DNA from: SHLQ01 sp964451305
Lineage (GTDB): Bacteria > Actinomycetota > Acidimicrobiia > Acidimicrobiales > SHLQ01
Assembly: GCA_964451305.1 (NCBI GenBank)
Contig: CAYVHV010000003.1
Coordinates: 62,001 to 126,000 of the forward strand
DNA: 64,000 nt
Reading direction: 5' to 3'
Part shown: positions 7,928 to 14,963 of the stretch, piece by piece
How positions within the stretch are numbered: the stretch's first letter is position 1
Layout of the letters: each line of letters starts with the position of its first letter
Program-made: the position numbers and the translations under genes
Notes under the pieces: generated by a model
What the model saw: only the letters and a program-made list of their open reading frames with translations
Told to the model about the DNA's origin: nothing
Database searches by the model: none

Positions 7928-9351
7928 CGTGTGCCAACTCCCAGTTTTGCTTCGAGCCGTCGGCTCTCTTTCGACAGTGTGTATGCAAATGCCCAGTAAC
8001 CCACCGCAACAAAGATGTAGGTGAGTGGGGCGAGTCCTCGTCCAACGAATTCACTTTGCGCATTCGCGACTTGGGCGACACCGAGCAACTCGGGTCCGAT
8101 GCCGATGATCACCAGCAGGGTGGTGTCTTTGAACAATGCGATGAACTGGCCAACCATTGCAGGAATCGATGAGCGCAATGCTTGAGGAAGAACGATCATT
8201 CGCTGAATGTTCCACGCGGACATGCCACCGGCTTGACCCGCTTCAGTTTGCCCCTTCGGAACTGCCTGGAGGCCGCCACGAACGATCTCAGCGATGTAGG
8301 CAGCACTAAAGAACATGATCACAAAGATGGCGAGCGTGAGGTCAGCTGGTCGTTCGAAACCCTGTGGAAGGAAGAAGGGGAGGAGGATCTGAGAGAACAA
8401 CAGCAACGAAATCAGTGGAACGCCGCGGACGAATTCGATGAAGATCACCGCGGCGCTCTGGAGAACCGAGAGGTTGGAGCGGCGAGCTACGGCGAGCATG
8501 GTTCCGATTGGCATGCCGAGCCCGATGCCGATCACGGTCACGAAGAATGTGACGTGAAGACCGCCCCAGTCTTCCCAACCAAAACCTTCGAATGGGATGA
8601 GTCGGATCACGATCCAAGCGATCACACCCGCGATCAACGCGGGGCCTTGACGCTTGGCCAATCCAGCGAGGCCCGCATCGAAGTTTCGACGACTGAGCTC
8701 TGTTGAGACCCACGCAAAGATGACGGCGCCGACGGTGAATCCCATCAAGTTCGATGCTCCAGCGAGTACGAACATCGCTGCAAGAATCAAGAGTGTCCCG
8801 AAGAAGAGAACGCCGTTGCGGACAGCCGCTGGCAGGCGCCATCCAACTTCACGGGCGACGACGATGACGACGAAGGCGATGACCAAGCCAATGAATGGCG
8901 GCAGTGTGCGAGCAAAGCTTACGAAGAACACCGCTGCCAACACGATTGGCCAGAATCGACGAAGCAGACTTTGGAAGGTTTCTTTCTCAGTTGGAAGCTC
9001 TTGCTCCAAGGCGAGTTCATGTGCGCTTCGAGCGAGTGCACCCGATGAGGTGCCTACGGCGAGCAACACAAAGTAGAGGGAGACCCACTGACGCCACAGT
9101 TCGTCTCGAGGGAAACGCCCGACCATGAAGTTGGCGAGGTTCGTGCGGACGATCTGCCACTCGGACGTGATCACGAATCGAGCAAACAAGAAGAACAAGA
9201 AGGCAAAGAACGCGCCTAGCACGATGGTCAGCAGGCTGTTACCAGGTGTTGAGAAGAGGTTCTTCTTGAGCCATTCGCCCGGTGGAAGCTTGTCACTCGG
9301 TGGCGAGTCTTCGACGATGATAGGGATGTCCCCGGCGGCGGTTGCAACCAT
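7924..9351 (-). CDS. aapM: Amino-acid ABC transporter permease (AapM/BztC-like)
   Basis: A 475-residue polytopic membrane protein. The N-terminal half holds several extra hydrophobic segments. The C-terminal half is the usual His/Glu/Gln-type permease domain, with the EAA loop EIVRGGLQAVPKGQTEAGQAGGMS that contacts the ATPase. The long N-terminal extension is a feature of AapM/BztC compared with simple GlnP permeases. It starts at ATG 9351 behind a GGGGAGG ribosome site, three bases after the preceding permease gene ends, and overlaps the ATPase gene by four bases. Confidence 0.9.
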   Translation of the reverse strand: MVATAAGDIPIIVEDSPPSDKLPPGEWLKKNLFSTPGNSLLTIVLGAFFAFLFFLFARFVITSEWQIVRTNLANFMVGRFPRDELWRQWVSLYFVLLAVGTSSGALARSAHELALEQELPTEKETFQSLLRRFWPIVLAAVFFVSFARTLPPFIGLVIAFVVIVVAREVGWRLPAAVRNGVLFFGTLLILAAMFVLAGASNLMGFTVGAVIFAWVSTELSRRNFDAGLAGLAKRQGPALIAGVIAWIVIRLIPFEGFGWEDWGGLHVTFFVTVIGIGLGMPIGTMLAVARRSNLSVLQSAAVIFIEFVRGVPLISLLLFSQILLPFFLPQGFERPADLTLAIFVIMFFSAAYIAEIVRGGLQAVPKGQTEAGQAGGMSAWNIQRMIVLPQALRSSIPAMVGQFIALFKDTTLLVIIGIGPELLGVAQVANAQSEFVGRGLAPLTYIFVAVGYWAFAYTLSKESRRLEAKLGVGTR

Positions 9352-9354
9352 GAT

Positions 9355-10638
9355 CTACCTCCCCACCAATTGCAATCGTCTATTGACGATGTTGCCGAAT
9401 AGCGAAAGTACGAGCGAGACGAACAGGTACAGCAGCGCCAGGATCAGCAGGAGCTGGGGCGCAGGCCGAGACTGGCCGAACAGGTTTGTAGTGACGCTCG
9501 TGAGTTCGGTGAAGCCAATCGCAACAGCCAGCGAACTGTTCTTCGAGAAGTTGAGGAACTGTGAGATGAGCGGCGGGAATCCCACGCGGAACGCCTGCGG
9601 CAAGATCACGAAGCGGTAGCGCTGGAAGGTGGAGAGAGCCAGAGCATCTCCGGCCTCGCCCTGACCCTTGTGAACCGCGAGAATCGAGCCACGCACGATC
9701 TCTGAGATGTGGGTCGCGGTGTAGATCACGAGTGCTGTCGTCAACGCTGCATACGGCATCTGCATGATGATGCCGCCTTCCCAAATACGGGCGAACTCCA
9801 TATCCAAGCTCGGCTTCGATGTTGTCATCGGTCCGCCCAGAGCAAAGAACGCGACGGCAACGACCAACGCGAATGCACCCGATCCCCATAAAACTCGGCG
9901 ATGGGGAGCTCCGGTGTTGTTGAACACCTGTGTTCGCCAGAAGCCAACCGCAAGGGCAATGACCAATGCGATCAAGACGATGATCCGGAAGGTATCGAAG
10001 TTGTCATTTGCACGCATGAGCGACGGGAACGCGAATCGGTTGTTGCTGAAAATAAACCAGCCGTTGAGCGGACGCCACGCTTCGGTCGCCCGAGGGAAAG
10101 CCGTCAAGAAGACCGCTGCCCACATGAAGATGATCACGAGCAACGGCGGAATGTTCCGGAAGAACTCGACGTAGCCGGTGGCCAGCTTGCGTAGAAGAAA
10201 GTTTGAGGAGAAGCGAGAAACACCGACCAGCGTTCCGAGAATTACGGCGAGCGGGATGCCGACGAGGATCACTCGGATCGTGTTGAAGAAGCCGGCGGTG
10301 ATCGCCGCGCCCACCGAGTCATTTGAACCCAACGGGTTGTCGGCAATGCTGATGCCTCCGGGCTGGCCGAGGAAGTCGAAGGTCAGGTCGAGACCGATTT
10401 CGCTCGTGCGAGTCGTGAAGTTGCCCCATAGGAAGGCGAGTAGCGCCACGATTGCGACCAGCGACACGGCTTGGACCGCAATCCCGATCGCTCCTTCATC
10501 GCGCCACAAGACGGCGCTGTCGTCGCGGGCAGCGCGCATCCGGAATAGTTGAAACGCGTCGAACAACAACCGGCCAACGACATATATCGAGATGCCGATG
10601 AGAAATACTGCAAGTGCCCACAACAGGAATGTGATCAT
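9355..10638 (-). CDS. aapQ: Amino-acid ABC transporter permease (AapQ/BztB-like)
   Basis: A 427-residue inner-membrane permease pairing with AapM. The C-terminal domain contains the EAA-type loop EIVRGSILAVHKGQGEAGDALALS, with membrane segments on both sides; a large loop between segments 3 and 4 is typical of AapQ/BztB. ATG 10638 is preferred over the upstream ATG at 10659 because GGAGGGG stands in front of it at a normal distance. A strong hairpin separates this gene from the binding-protein gene upstream, so permease expression is probably lower than that of the binding protein. Confidence 0.9.
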   Translation of the reverse strand: MITFLLWALAVFLIGISIYVVGRLLFDAFQLFRMRAARDDSAVLWRDEGAIGIAVQAVSLVAIVALLAFLWGNFTTRTSEIGLDLTFDFLGQPGGISIADNPLGSNDSVGAAITAGFFNTIRVILVGIPLAVILGTLVGVSRFSSNFLLRKLATGYVEFFRNIPPLLVIIFMWAAVFLTAFPRATEAWRPLNGWFIFSNNRFAFPSLMRANDNFDTFRIIVLIALVIALAVGFWRTQVFNNTGAPHRRVLWGSGAFALVVAVAFFALGGPMTTSKPSLDMEFARIWEGGIIMQMPYAALTTALVIYTATHISEIVRGSILAVHKGQGEAGDALALSTFQRYRFVILPQAFRVGFPPLISQFLNFSKNSSLAVAIGFTELTSVTTNLFGQSRPAPQLLLILALLYLFVSLVLSLFGNIVNRRLQLVGR

Positions 10639-10688
10639 CTGCCCCTCCACGCACAACATTGTGCGATTGAAATCGTTGCCGAAAACTA

Positions 10689-10724
10689 GAAGGGACCGAG
10701 TTGGATGTCCAACTCGGTCCCTTC
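10689..10724 (-). terminator. Strong hairpin between binding-protein and permease genes
   Basis: Seventeen-base arms (10689-10705 and 10708-10724) are exact reverse complements (GAAGGGACCGAGTTGGA and its partner), followed on the minus strand by the T-rich TAGTTTTC. It lies 45 bases after the aapJ stop and probably works as a partial terminator or an mRNA-stabilising end, lowering permease expression relative to the binding protein. Confidence 0.8.
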
Positions 10725-10769
10725 ACTTAACGCTCACGTCACGCGTTTGTTACACGCGCTGTGTGTTCC

Positions 10770-11921
10770 TTAGCGGAATGGTGGAACGTACTGGAGGCCA
10801 CCGTTGGTCCAGATGTCGTTCGGGCTACCTTCGAGCTCAAGTCCGATTGGGTTGAGGTTGCGGTCGAAGATCTCCTGGTAGTTGCCTACCTGGCTCACGA
10901 TGTTCCAAGCAAACTCTGGTGGAAGACCAAGACCGACGGTTGCGACGGTTTCGTTTCCATCTTCGTCAGCGATTGGAAGTCCAAGGAACCGACGGATGTT
11001 CGAGTCTTCGGAGTCCATGAAGGATTCGATGTTCTCGGACGTAATTCCGAATTCCCAAGCCTGAACGGTTGCCATGGTTGCCCAGTTGACGACCTGTGCC
11101 CACTCGGTGTCGCCATCAGCTACGACGGGGCCAAGAGGCTCCTTCGAGATGATGTCGCCGAGGATGCGGGTTGCAAATGGGATGCCGGACGAGAACGCTG
11201 CAAGACCTGAGGAGTCAGTGGTCCATACCTCGCACTGACCTTCCTGGAAGGCAGGGTTGAGCTCGGCGTCAGACGCAAACTCAAGAGGCGTGAAGTCAAT
11301 GCCACGGTCGGCAAAGGTTGCGTTGAGGTTGAGCAAGGTGGTCGTGCCGGTGAGAACGCAGATGGTCGCACCTGCCATGTCATCAATGCTCTGGATTGGG
11401 CTGTCATCAGCAACCATGAATCCCTGGCCATCGTAGAACGTGGTGTGCAGGAAGTTTGCTTGCTCGTCGCCGTCACGTGAAGCAGTCCACGTGGTGTTAC
11501 GGATGAGGACGTCGATGTCGCCACTCTGCAACGTTGGGAAACGTGCAGCAGCTTCGAGTGCGGTTACCTCAACTGCCTCGGCATCGCCGAGAACTGCTGC
11601 TGCAACGACGCGGCAGAAGTCAACATCGAAGCCACCGAAGTTTCCGTCAGCGTCGGTGATACCGAAGCCAGGAAGGGTGTCGTTGCCGCCACACTGGAGG
11701 ATTCCAGCGTCTTGGACAGCCGCAAGGGTTCCGCCCTGTGTAGCGGTGACCTGCTCAGCGTCGTCTTCGCCTTCTCCACCTTCGGTGTCTCCACCGTCGG
11801 TCTCTGCTGCGCTGTCGTCATCCCCGTCTGCCGAGTCAGCGCTGCTGCCGCATGCTGCTGCAACCAACGTGATGGTGAGCAACATCGCAAGCAGCCGAAG
11901 CAACTTGTTTGTCTTAGTCAT
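10770..11921 (-). CDS. aapJ: Amino-acid ABC transporter substrate-binding lipoprotein
   Basis: A 383-residue secreted binding protein. The signal peptide ends in a lipobox (LVAAAC, lipidated Cys24), followed by an acidic, serine-rich linker (about 25-60). The SBP_bac_3-like domain matches AapJ/BztA (GGTLAAVQDAGILQCGGNDTLPGF, then FGGFDVDFCRVVAAAVLGD). It would capture amino acids outside the membrane and deliver them to AapQM. ATG 11921 is favoured over the ATG at 11951 because GGGAGAG lies upstream and the signal peptide begins properly. It is the first gene of the operon, ahead of a strong hairpin. Confidence 0.92.
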   Translation of the reverse strand: MTKTNKLLRLLAMLLTITLVAAACGSSADSADGDDDSAAETDGGDTEGGEGEDDAEQVTATQGGTLAAVQDAGILQCGGNDTLPGFGITDADGNFGGFDVDFCRVVAAAVLGDAEAVEVTALEAAARFPTLQSGDIDVLIRNTTWTASRDGDEQANFLHTTFYDGQGFMVADDSPIQSIDDMAGATICVLTGTTTLLNLNATFADRGIDFTPLEFASDAELNPAFQEGQCEVWTTDSSGLAAFSSGIPFATRILGDIISKEPLGPVVADGDTEWAQVVNWATMATVQAWEFGITSENIESFMDSEDSNIRRFLGLPIADEDGNETVATVGLGLPPEFAWNIVSQVGNYQEIFDRNLNPIGLELEGSPNDIWTNGGLQYVPPFR

Positions 11922-11944
11922 TTGGATCTCTCCCTCCGTGCTCA

Positions 11945-11960
11945 CTGCCACCGTTGGCAG
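11945..11960. promoter_or_regulatory. Inverted repeat upstream of aapJ
   Basis: CTGCCA (11945-11950) and TGGCAG (11955-11960) form a six-base dyad with a four-base spacer, 24 bases before the aapJ start. It could be an operator or a small hairpin in the leader. The rest of the 275-base gap to the nitroreductase gene shows no gene; its other clear structure is the dyad at 12152-12176. Confidence 0.3.
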
Positions 11961-12151
11961 AGCTCACCCGAGGGTGAACCAGAGCGTCGATAACATAACT
12001 GACGAATTACCCCCGATACAAGGCACGTCGGCGGCTGTTGCACAGTTGTCACCGAGCGGCAACAAACTTCGGTGAGCGCTCAGCCCCTCACCGAGGGCGA
12101 TTATCTGGCCGAAATGCGGGGGTGGACGGGGCCTCGAAATGCTGAATTGGG

Positions 12152-12189
12152 CTCGTAAAGGAATCTCCTTTTCGAGAGCGACCTACGAT
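12152..12189 (+). promoter_or_regulatory. Operator dyad and promoter of the nitroreductase gene
   Basis: A near-perfect dyad spans 12152-12176. CTCG then T then AAAGGA (12157-12162) is mirrored by TCCTTT (12166-12171), T and CGAG around an ATC centre. The -10 box TACGAT (12184-12189) follows eight bases later, so a bound protein would cover the -35 region. The start codon at 12197 is seven bases after the -10 box. Confidence 0.5.
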
Positions 12190-12196
12190 GTCGGCC

Positions 12197-12931
12197 ATGG
12201 ATGTCATCGACCTTTTGAAAAACCATCGTTCGATTCGCAAGTTCACCGAGGACCCGATCGACGATGAACTCGTGGAGTCGATCATCTCCGCTGGCTTGTC
12301 GGCAGCAACGTCGTCGAACCTTCAAGGTTCGACGGTCATTCGAGTGCGCAATCCCGAGACCCGGGCTGCAATTGGCGAGCTCGCTGGTGGGCAGACCTAT
12401 GTCGAGACCGCGGCGGTGTTCTTTGTTTGGTGCGCCGACCTTCATCGCTCGGCGGTTGCTTGTGAGATGGGCGGTGGTGAGTTTCACGGTGGAATGACCG
12501 AGCACTTCATCATTGCGGCCACCGACTGCGCCATCGCTGCACAGAACGCGGTTGTGGCGGCCGAATCGGTCGGTCTCGGTATCTGTTACATCGGCGGCAT
12601 CCGCAACGACCCCGCCCAGATGACCGAACTTCTCTCCTTGCCTGATCAGGTCGTGCCGATATTCGGGCTGTGTCTCGGCTGGCCCGACCAGGATCCCGCC
12701 CTCAAGCCTCGCCTTCCATTGTCAGTGACGTTGAAAGAGGAGACCTACGACGAGAGCGCGGACCGCGACGGGATCTCGGCATACGACGAACAGATGCGTG
12801 AGTACTACCGCGAGCGCACCGATGGGAAAGTCGACCGAACCTGGTCGGCCGACATGTCTTCGCTCCTCGGTAAAGAGAGCAGGCCGCACATGTTGCCGTA
12901 CCTCCACTCTCAAGGAATGGCCCAGCGCTAG
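12197..12931 (+). CDS. NfsA-type NAD(P)H nitroreductase / FMN flavoprotein
   Basis: A 244-residue FMN-dependent oxidoreductase. The N terminus, DLLKNHRSIRKFTEDPI, is the classic FMN-binding opening of the nitroreductase family. GLGICYIGGIRNDP and FGLCLGWP are typical of the oxygen-insensitive NfsA/FRase-I subgroup, as is the C-terminal extension (AYDEQMREYYRERT). Such enzymes reduce nitro compounds, quinones or flavins with NADPH. ATG 12197 fits a leaderless mRNA from TACGAT; an ATG three codons upstream (12188) is the alternative. The operator-like dyad over the promoter suggests inducible expression. Confidence 0.88.
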   Translation: MDVIDLLKNHRSIRKFTEDPIDDELVESIISAGLSAATSSNLQGSTVIRVRNPETRAAIGELAGGQTYVETAAVFFVWCADLHRSAVACEMGGGEFHGGMTEHFIIAATDCAIAAQNAVVAAESVGLGICYIGGIRNDPAQMTELLSLPDQVVPIFGLCLGWPDQDPALKPRLPLSVTLKEETYDESADRDGISAYDEQMREYYRERTDGKVDRTWSADMSSLLGKESRPHMLPYLHSQGMAQR

Positions 12932-13021
12932 CGCCTTAACGTCACCTCTGGGGTCTGACCCTCCAGGTCATATTTACGCCTTAAGGTCACCTTTGGGGTC
13001 TGACCCTCCAGGTCATGTTTA
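12932..13021. repeat. Two tandem 45-bp units with GGGTC-T-GACCC palindrome
   Basis: Units 12932-12976 and 12977-13021 differ at three positions. Each contains the palindrome GGGTCTGACCC within GGGGTCTGACCCTCCAGG. The pair fills the gap between two convergent genes (nitroreductase and trmL) and ends four bases before the trmL stop. Related palindromes occur at 37301-37317 and 52354-52392, also between convergent genes. Confidence 0.85.
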
Positions 13022-13024
13022 GGG

Positions 13025-13534
13025 CTAGTGGTCGAAGGGTGGTGCGCCGGGGGTTTCGCTGGTGGTCGCACCTGTGGCCGTAGCGCCGGCGAAGCCATGT
13101 TGACGCCAGGCTTCATAGACGACGACCGACACGGCATTTGCGAGATTCAGGCTCCGGTTGCCCGTTCGCATGGGGATAGCCAACTGGTTCTCGACCGGGA
13201 ACTCGTCGAGCACCTCGGTTGGGAGTCCGCTGCGCTCGGCGCCGAACACGAATACGGCGTCGTGCTCGAAGTCGACCGTGTCGTATCGGCGGGTCGACGA
13301 CGAAGAGAAGGTGTACGTCGGACCGGGCAACGCCTGTTGGGCCGCCGCAAAATCTGGATGGACGGTGAGTTCGGCGAGCTCGTGATAGTCGAGGCCACCT
13401 CGCTTCAGCAGCTTGTCATCGAGCGAGAAACCCAAGGGTTCGACGAGATGGAGGGACGCCCCGGCGTTCGCACACAACCGGATGATGTTGCCGGTGTTTG
13501 GAGCGATCTCAGGGTGGACGAGGACGACGTGCAT
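13025..13534 (-). CDS. trmL: tRNA (cytidine/uridine-34-2'-O)-methyltransferase TrmL
   Basis: A 169-residue SPOUT methyltransferase, the short stand-alone form without an RNA-binding extension. It begins MHVVLVHPEIAPNTGNIIRLCANAGASLHLVEPLGF and carries the knot motifs FVFGAERSGLP and IPMRTGNRSLNLANAVSVVVYEAWRQ, which bind S-adenosylmethionine. TrmL methylates the wobble ribose of tRNA-Leu isoacceptors. ATG 13534 is used because the family starts here; a TAACGT -10 box (complement of 13543-13548) lies eight bases upstream. It is divergent from the AhpD-like gene, 33 bases away. Confidence 0.9.
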   Translation of the reverse strand: MHVVLVHPEIAPNTGNIIRLCANAGASLHLVEPLGFSLDDKLLKRGGLDYHELAELTVHPDFAAAQQALPGPTYTFSSSSTRRYDTVDFEHDAVFVFGAERSGLPTEVLDEFPVENQLAIPMRTGNRSLNLANAVSVVVYEAWRQHGFAGATATGATTSETPGAPPFDH

Positions 13535-13567
13535 TACCGCGCACGTTAGATGCTGTAGAACTGCGGT

Positions 13568-14149
13568 GTGGACAAGCCGCTCGATCGCAGTCGTTCTTTC
13601 ATCTCCATGGTGCCCGATGAACAATGGGTGGAGACCGACGGTCTCGCCGAGCACTACGACGATGTCGTCGACGCTGAGTACAGCCGCATCGACAACATCA
13701 TGGCGATCCATTCGCTCAACCCTCGGGCGCTCATCGCGCACAACACTCTGTACCAGTCGGCCATGGCCGGAACAGCGTCGCTGCGCAAGGTCGAACGCGA
13801 GCTCATCGCCTTTGTCGTGTCATTCGAGAACCGTTGCCACTATTGAATGGTCCATCACGGGCGCGGTCTGCGCCGGCTGCTCAAAGACGACGGGCTCTAC
13901 GCTCAGATAACGAATGATTGGCGGACCGCTGAGCTATCAGAGTCCCGAAGGGCAATGCTCGACTATTCGGTGAAGCTCACCCACACCCCAGGAGACATGG
14001 TCGCAACCGACGTAGAAACGCTTCGCGGCCACGGCTTCTCAGACCGAGACATTCTCGACATCACCGAAGTCGTCTCCTACTACGCCTATGTCAACCGCAT
14101 CGCTGACGGCTTGGGTGTACAAACTGAATCGTGGATACCCGACGAGTAG
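13568..14149 (+). CDS. AhpD-like peroxidase-family selenoprotein (TGA read as Sec)
   Basis: One frame of 194 codons is interrupted only by TGA at 13844-13846 (codon 93). Reading it as selenocysteine gives a 193-residue protein of the carboxymuconolactone decarboxylase/AhpD superfamily with the redox motif C90-H-Y-U93-M-V-H-H. The TGA sits exactly where the family has the second cysteine of CxxC, and the following residues (VHHGRGLRRL) and the C-terminal half continue the family fold without a shift. A SECIS-like hairpin with a GGTCT loop begins 11 bases after the TGA. GTG 13568 follows TAGAAC (13556-13561) by six bases; ATG 13607 is the alternative start. An automatic annotation would split it into two proteins, 13568-13846 and 13847-14149. 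No sel genes lie in the window. Confidence 0.85.
13858..13876 (+). other. Bacterial SECIS-like hairpin
   Basis: GGCGC (13860-13864) pairs with GCGCC (13870-13874) around the loop GGTCT (13865-13869); an outer C13858-G13876 pair is possible past a G-G mismatch. The GTCT of the loop begins 20 bases after the TGA. As remembered, E. coli fdhF has the same loop bases (GGUCU followed by GC) in the same register, where SelB binds the loop. Confidence 0.75.
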
Positions 14150-14234
14150 GTCCGTCCTCTGTCTCTCAGGGATTTTGACCACGGACCATGACGGCGGTCT
14201 CGCTCGCGTTCGTTCGAGCAGCTAGGTTCGGCAC

Positions 14235-14936
14235 ATGGAAATCTCGAACTCGTTCACCGTCGACGCACCCATCAACGAGGCCTGGGAGTTACTCACCGAC
14301 ATTCCCGAGATCGCTCCGTGTCTGCCGGGAGCCAAGCTGACAAGTGCTGAGGACGGCGTGTACTCCGGTGGCATCAAGATCAAGGTTGGCCCCGTCACCG
14401 CGGAGTACAAGGGCTCCGCAGAGTTCGTCGAACGCGACGAGGCAAGCCGCAAGGTCGTCATCAGCGGGAAGGGTCGCGACACCCGCGGCGCAGGAAATGC
14501 TCAGGCGTTGATCACCGCCCAGATGACACCCGTCGGCGAACAGACCCAAGTCGACATCCTCACCGACCTGAAGGTGTCCGGCAAGGTTGCGCAATTCGGC
14601 CGTGGCGTGATGCAGGACGTCTCCACCAAGTTGATCGGACAGTTCGTCGACTGCGTCGAAAAGAAGATTAAGGCTGCTGGCGAACCGGAGGTCGAGGCGG
14701 CGCCTCTCGCCGCAGCCGCTGCGGCGAACACCACCACACAGGATGCGTCAGCACCCACAGAACCGAGTTCGTCCGGACCGGCCGCCGATGCCAAAGACGA
14801 TTCCGATGACGTTCTCGACCTTGGCAACATCGGCCTCGGTAGCGTCGTTGCAAAGCAAGCCGCCCCCGTCGTTGGTGCCCTCGCCGCGATCTGGTTGCTG
14901 CTCAAGTTCTTCCGTCGCGGCTCGAGCGAGAGCTAA
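14235..14936 (+). CDS. CoxG-like SRPBCC protein with C-terminal membrane anchor
   Basis: A 233-residue protein. Residues 1-150 form an SRPBCC/CoxG domain (SFTVDAPINEAWELLTDIPEIAPCLPGAKL, then a GPVTAEYKGSAEF strand). An Ala/Thr/Ser-rich linker follows, then one membrane segment near the C terminus (GALAAIWLLLKFF) ending in basic residues. CoxG proteins help anchor or mature carbon-monoxide-type molybdenum dehydrogenases, but none is encoded here, so only the fold is certain. ATG 14235 follows TAGGTT (14223-14228) by six bases. The gene is 27 bases upstream of a TPP enzyme gene, probably in the same transcript. Confidence 0.8.
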   Translation: MEISNSFTVDAPINEAWELLTDIPEIAPCLPGAKLTSAEDGVYSGGIKIKVGPVTAEYKGSAEFVERDEASRKVVISGKGRDTRGAGNAQALITAQMTPVGEQTQVDILTDLKVSGKVAQFGRGVMQDVSTKLIGQFVDCVEKKIKAAGEPEVEAAPLAAAAAANTTTQDASAPTEPSSSGPAADAKDDSDDVLDLGNIGLGSVVAKQAAPVVGALAAIWLLLKFFRRGSSES

Positions 14937-14963
14937 CAGAAGGCACCTGAGGGCGATACCACT

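Noticed and set aside
11440..12075. Plus-strand frame of 211 codons over aapJ
   Set aside because: It is the antisense of the binding-protein gene. Its Ser/Pro/Ala-rich product is typical of a shadow frame.
12928..13137. Minus-strand frame with a repeated 15-residue unit (DLEGQTPEVTLRR)
   Set aside because: It reads through the 45-bp intergenic repeat and the antisense of trmL. The repeat arises only because 45 is divisible by three, and there is no ribosome site.
13844..13846. Simple nonsense mutation or sequencing error splitting the AhpD-like gene
   Set aside because: The TGA lies at the catalytic second cysteine, the frame is intact on both sides and a SECIS-like hairpin follows in the right register. 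A Sec codon explains all of this better, though a TGT or TGC misread cannot be excluded without reads.
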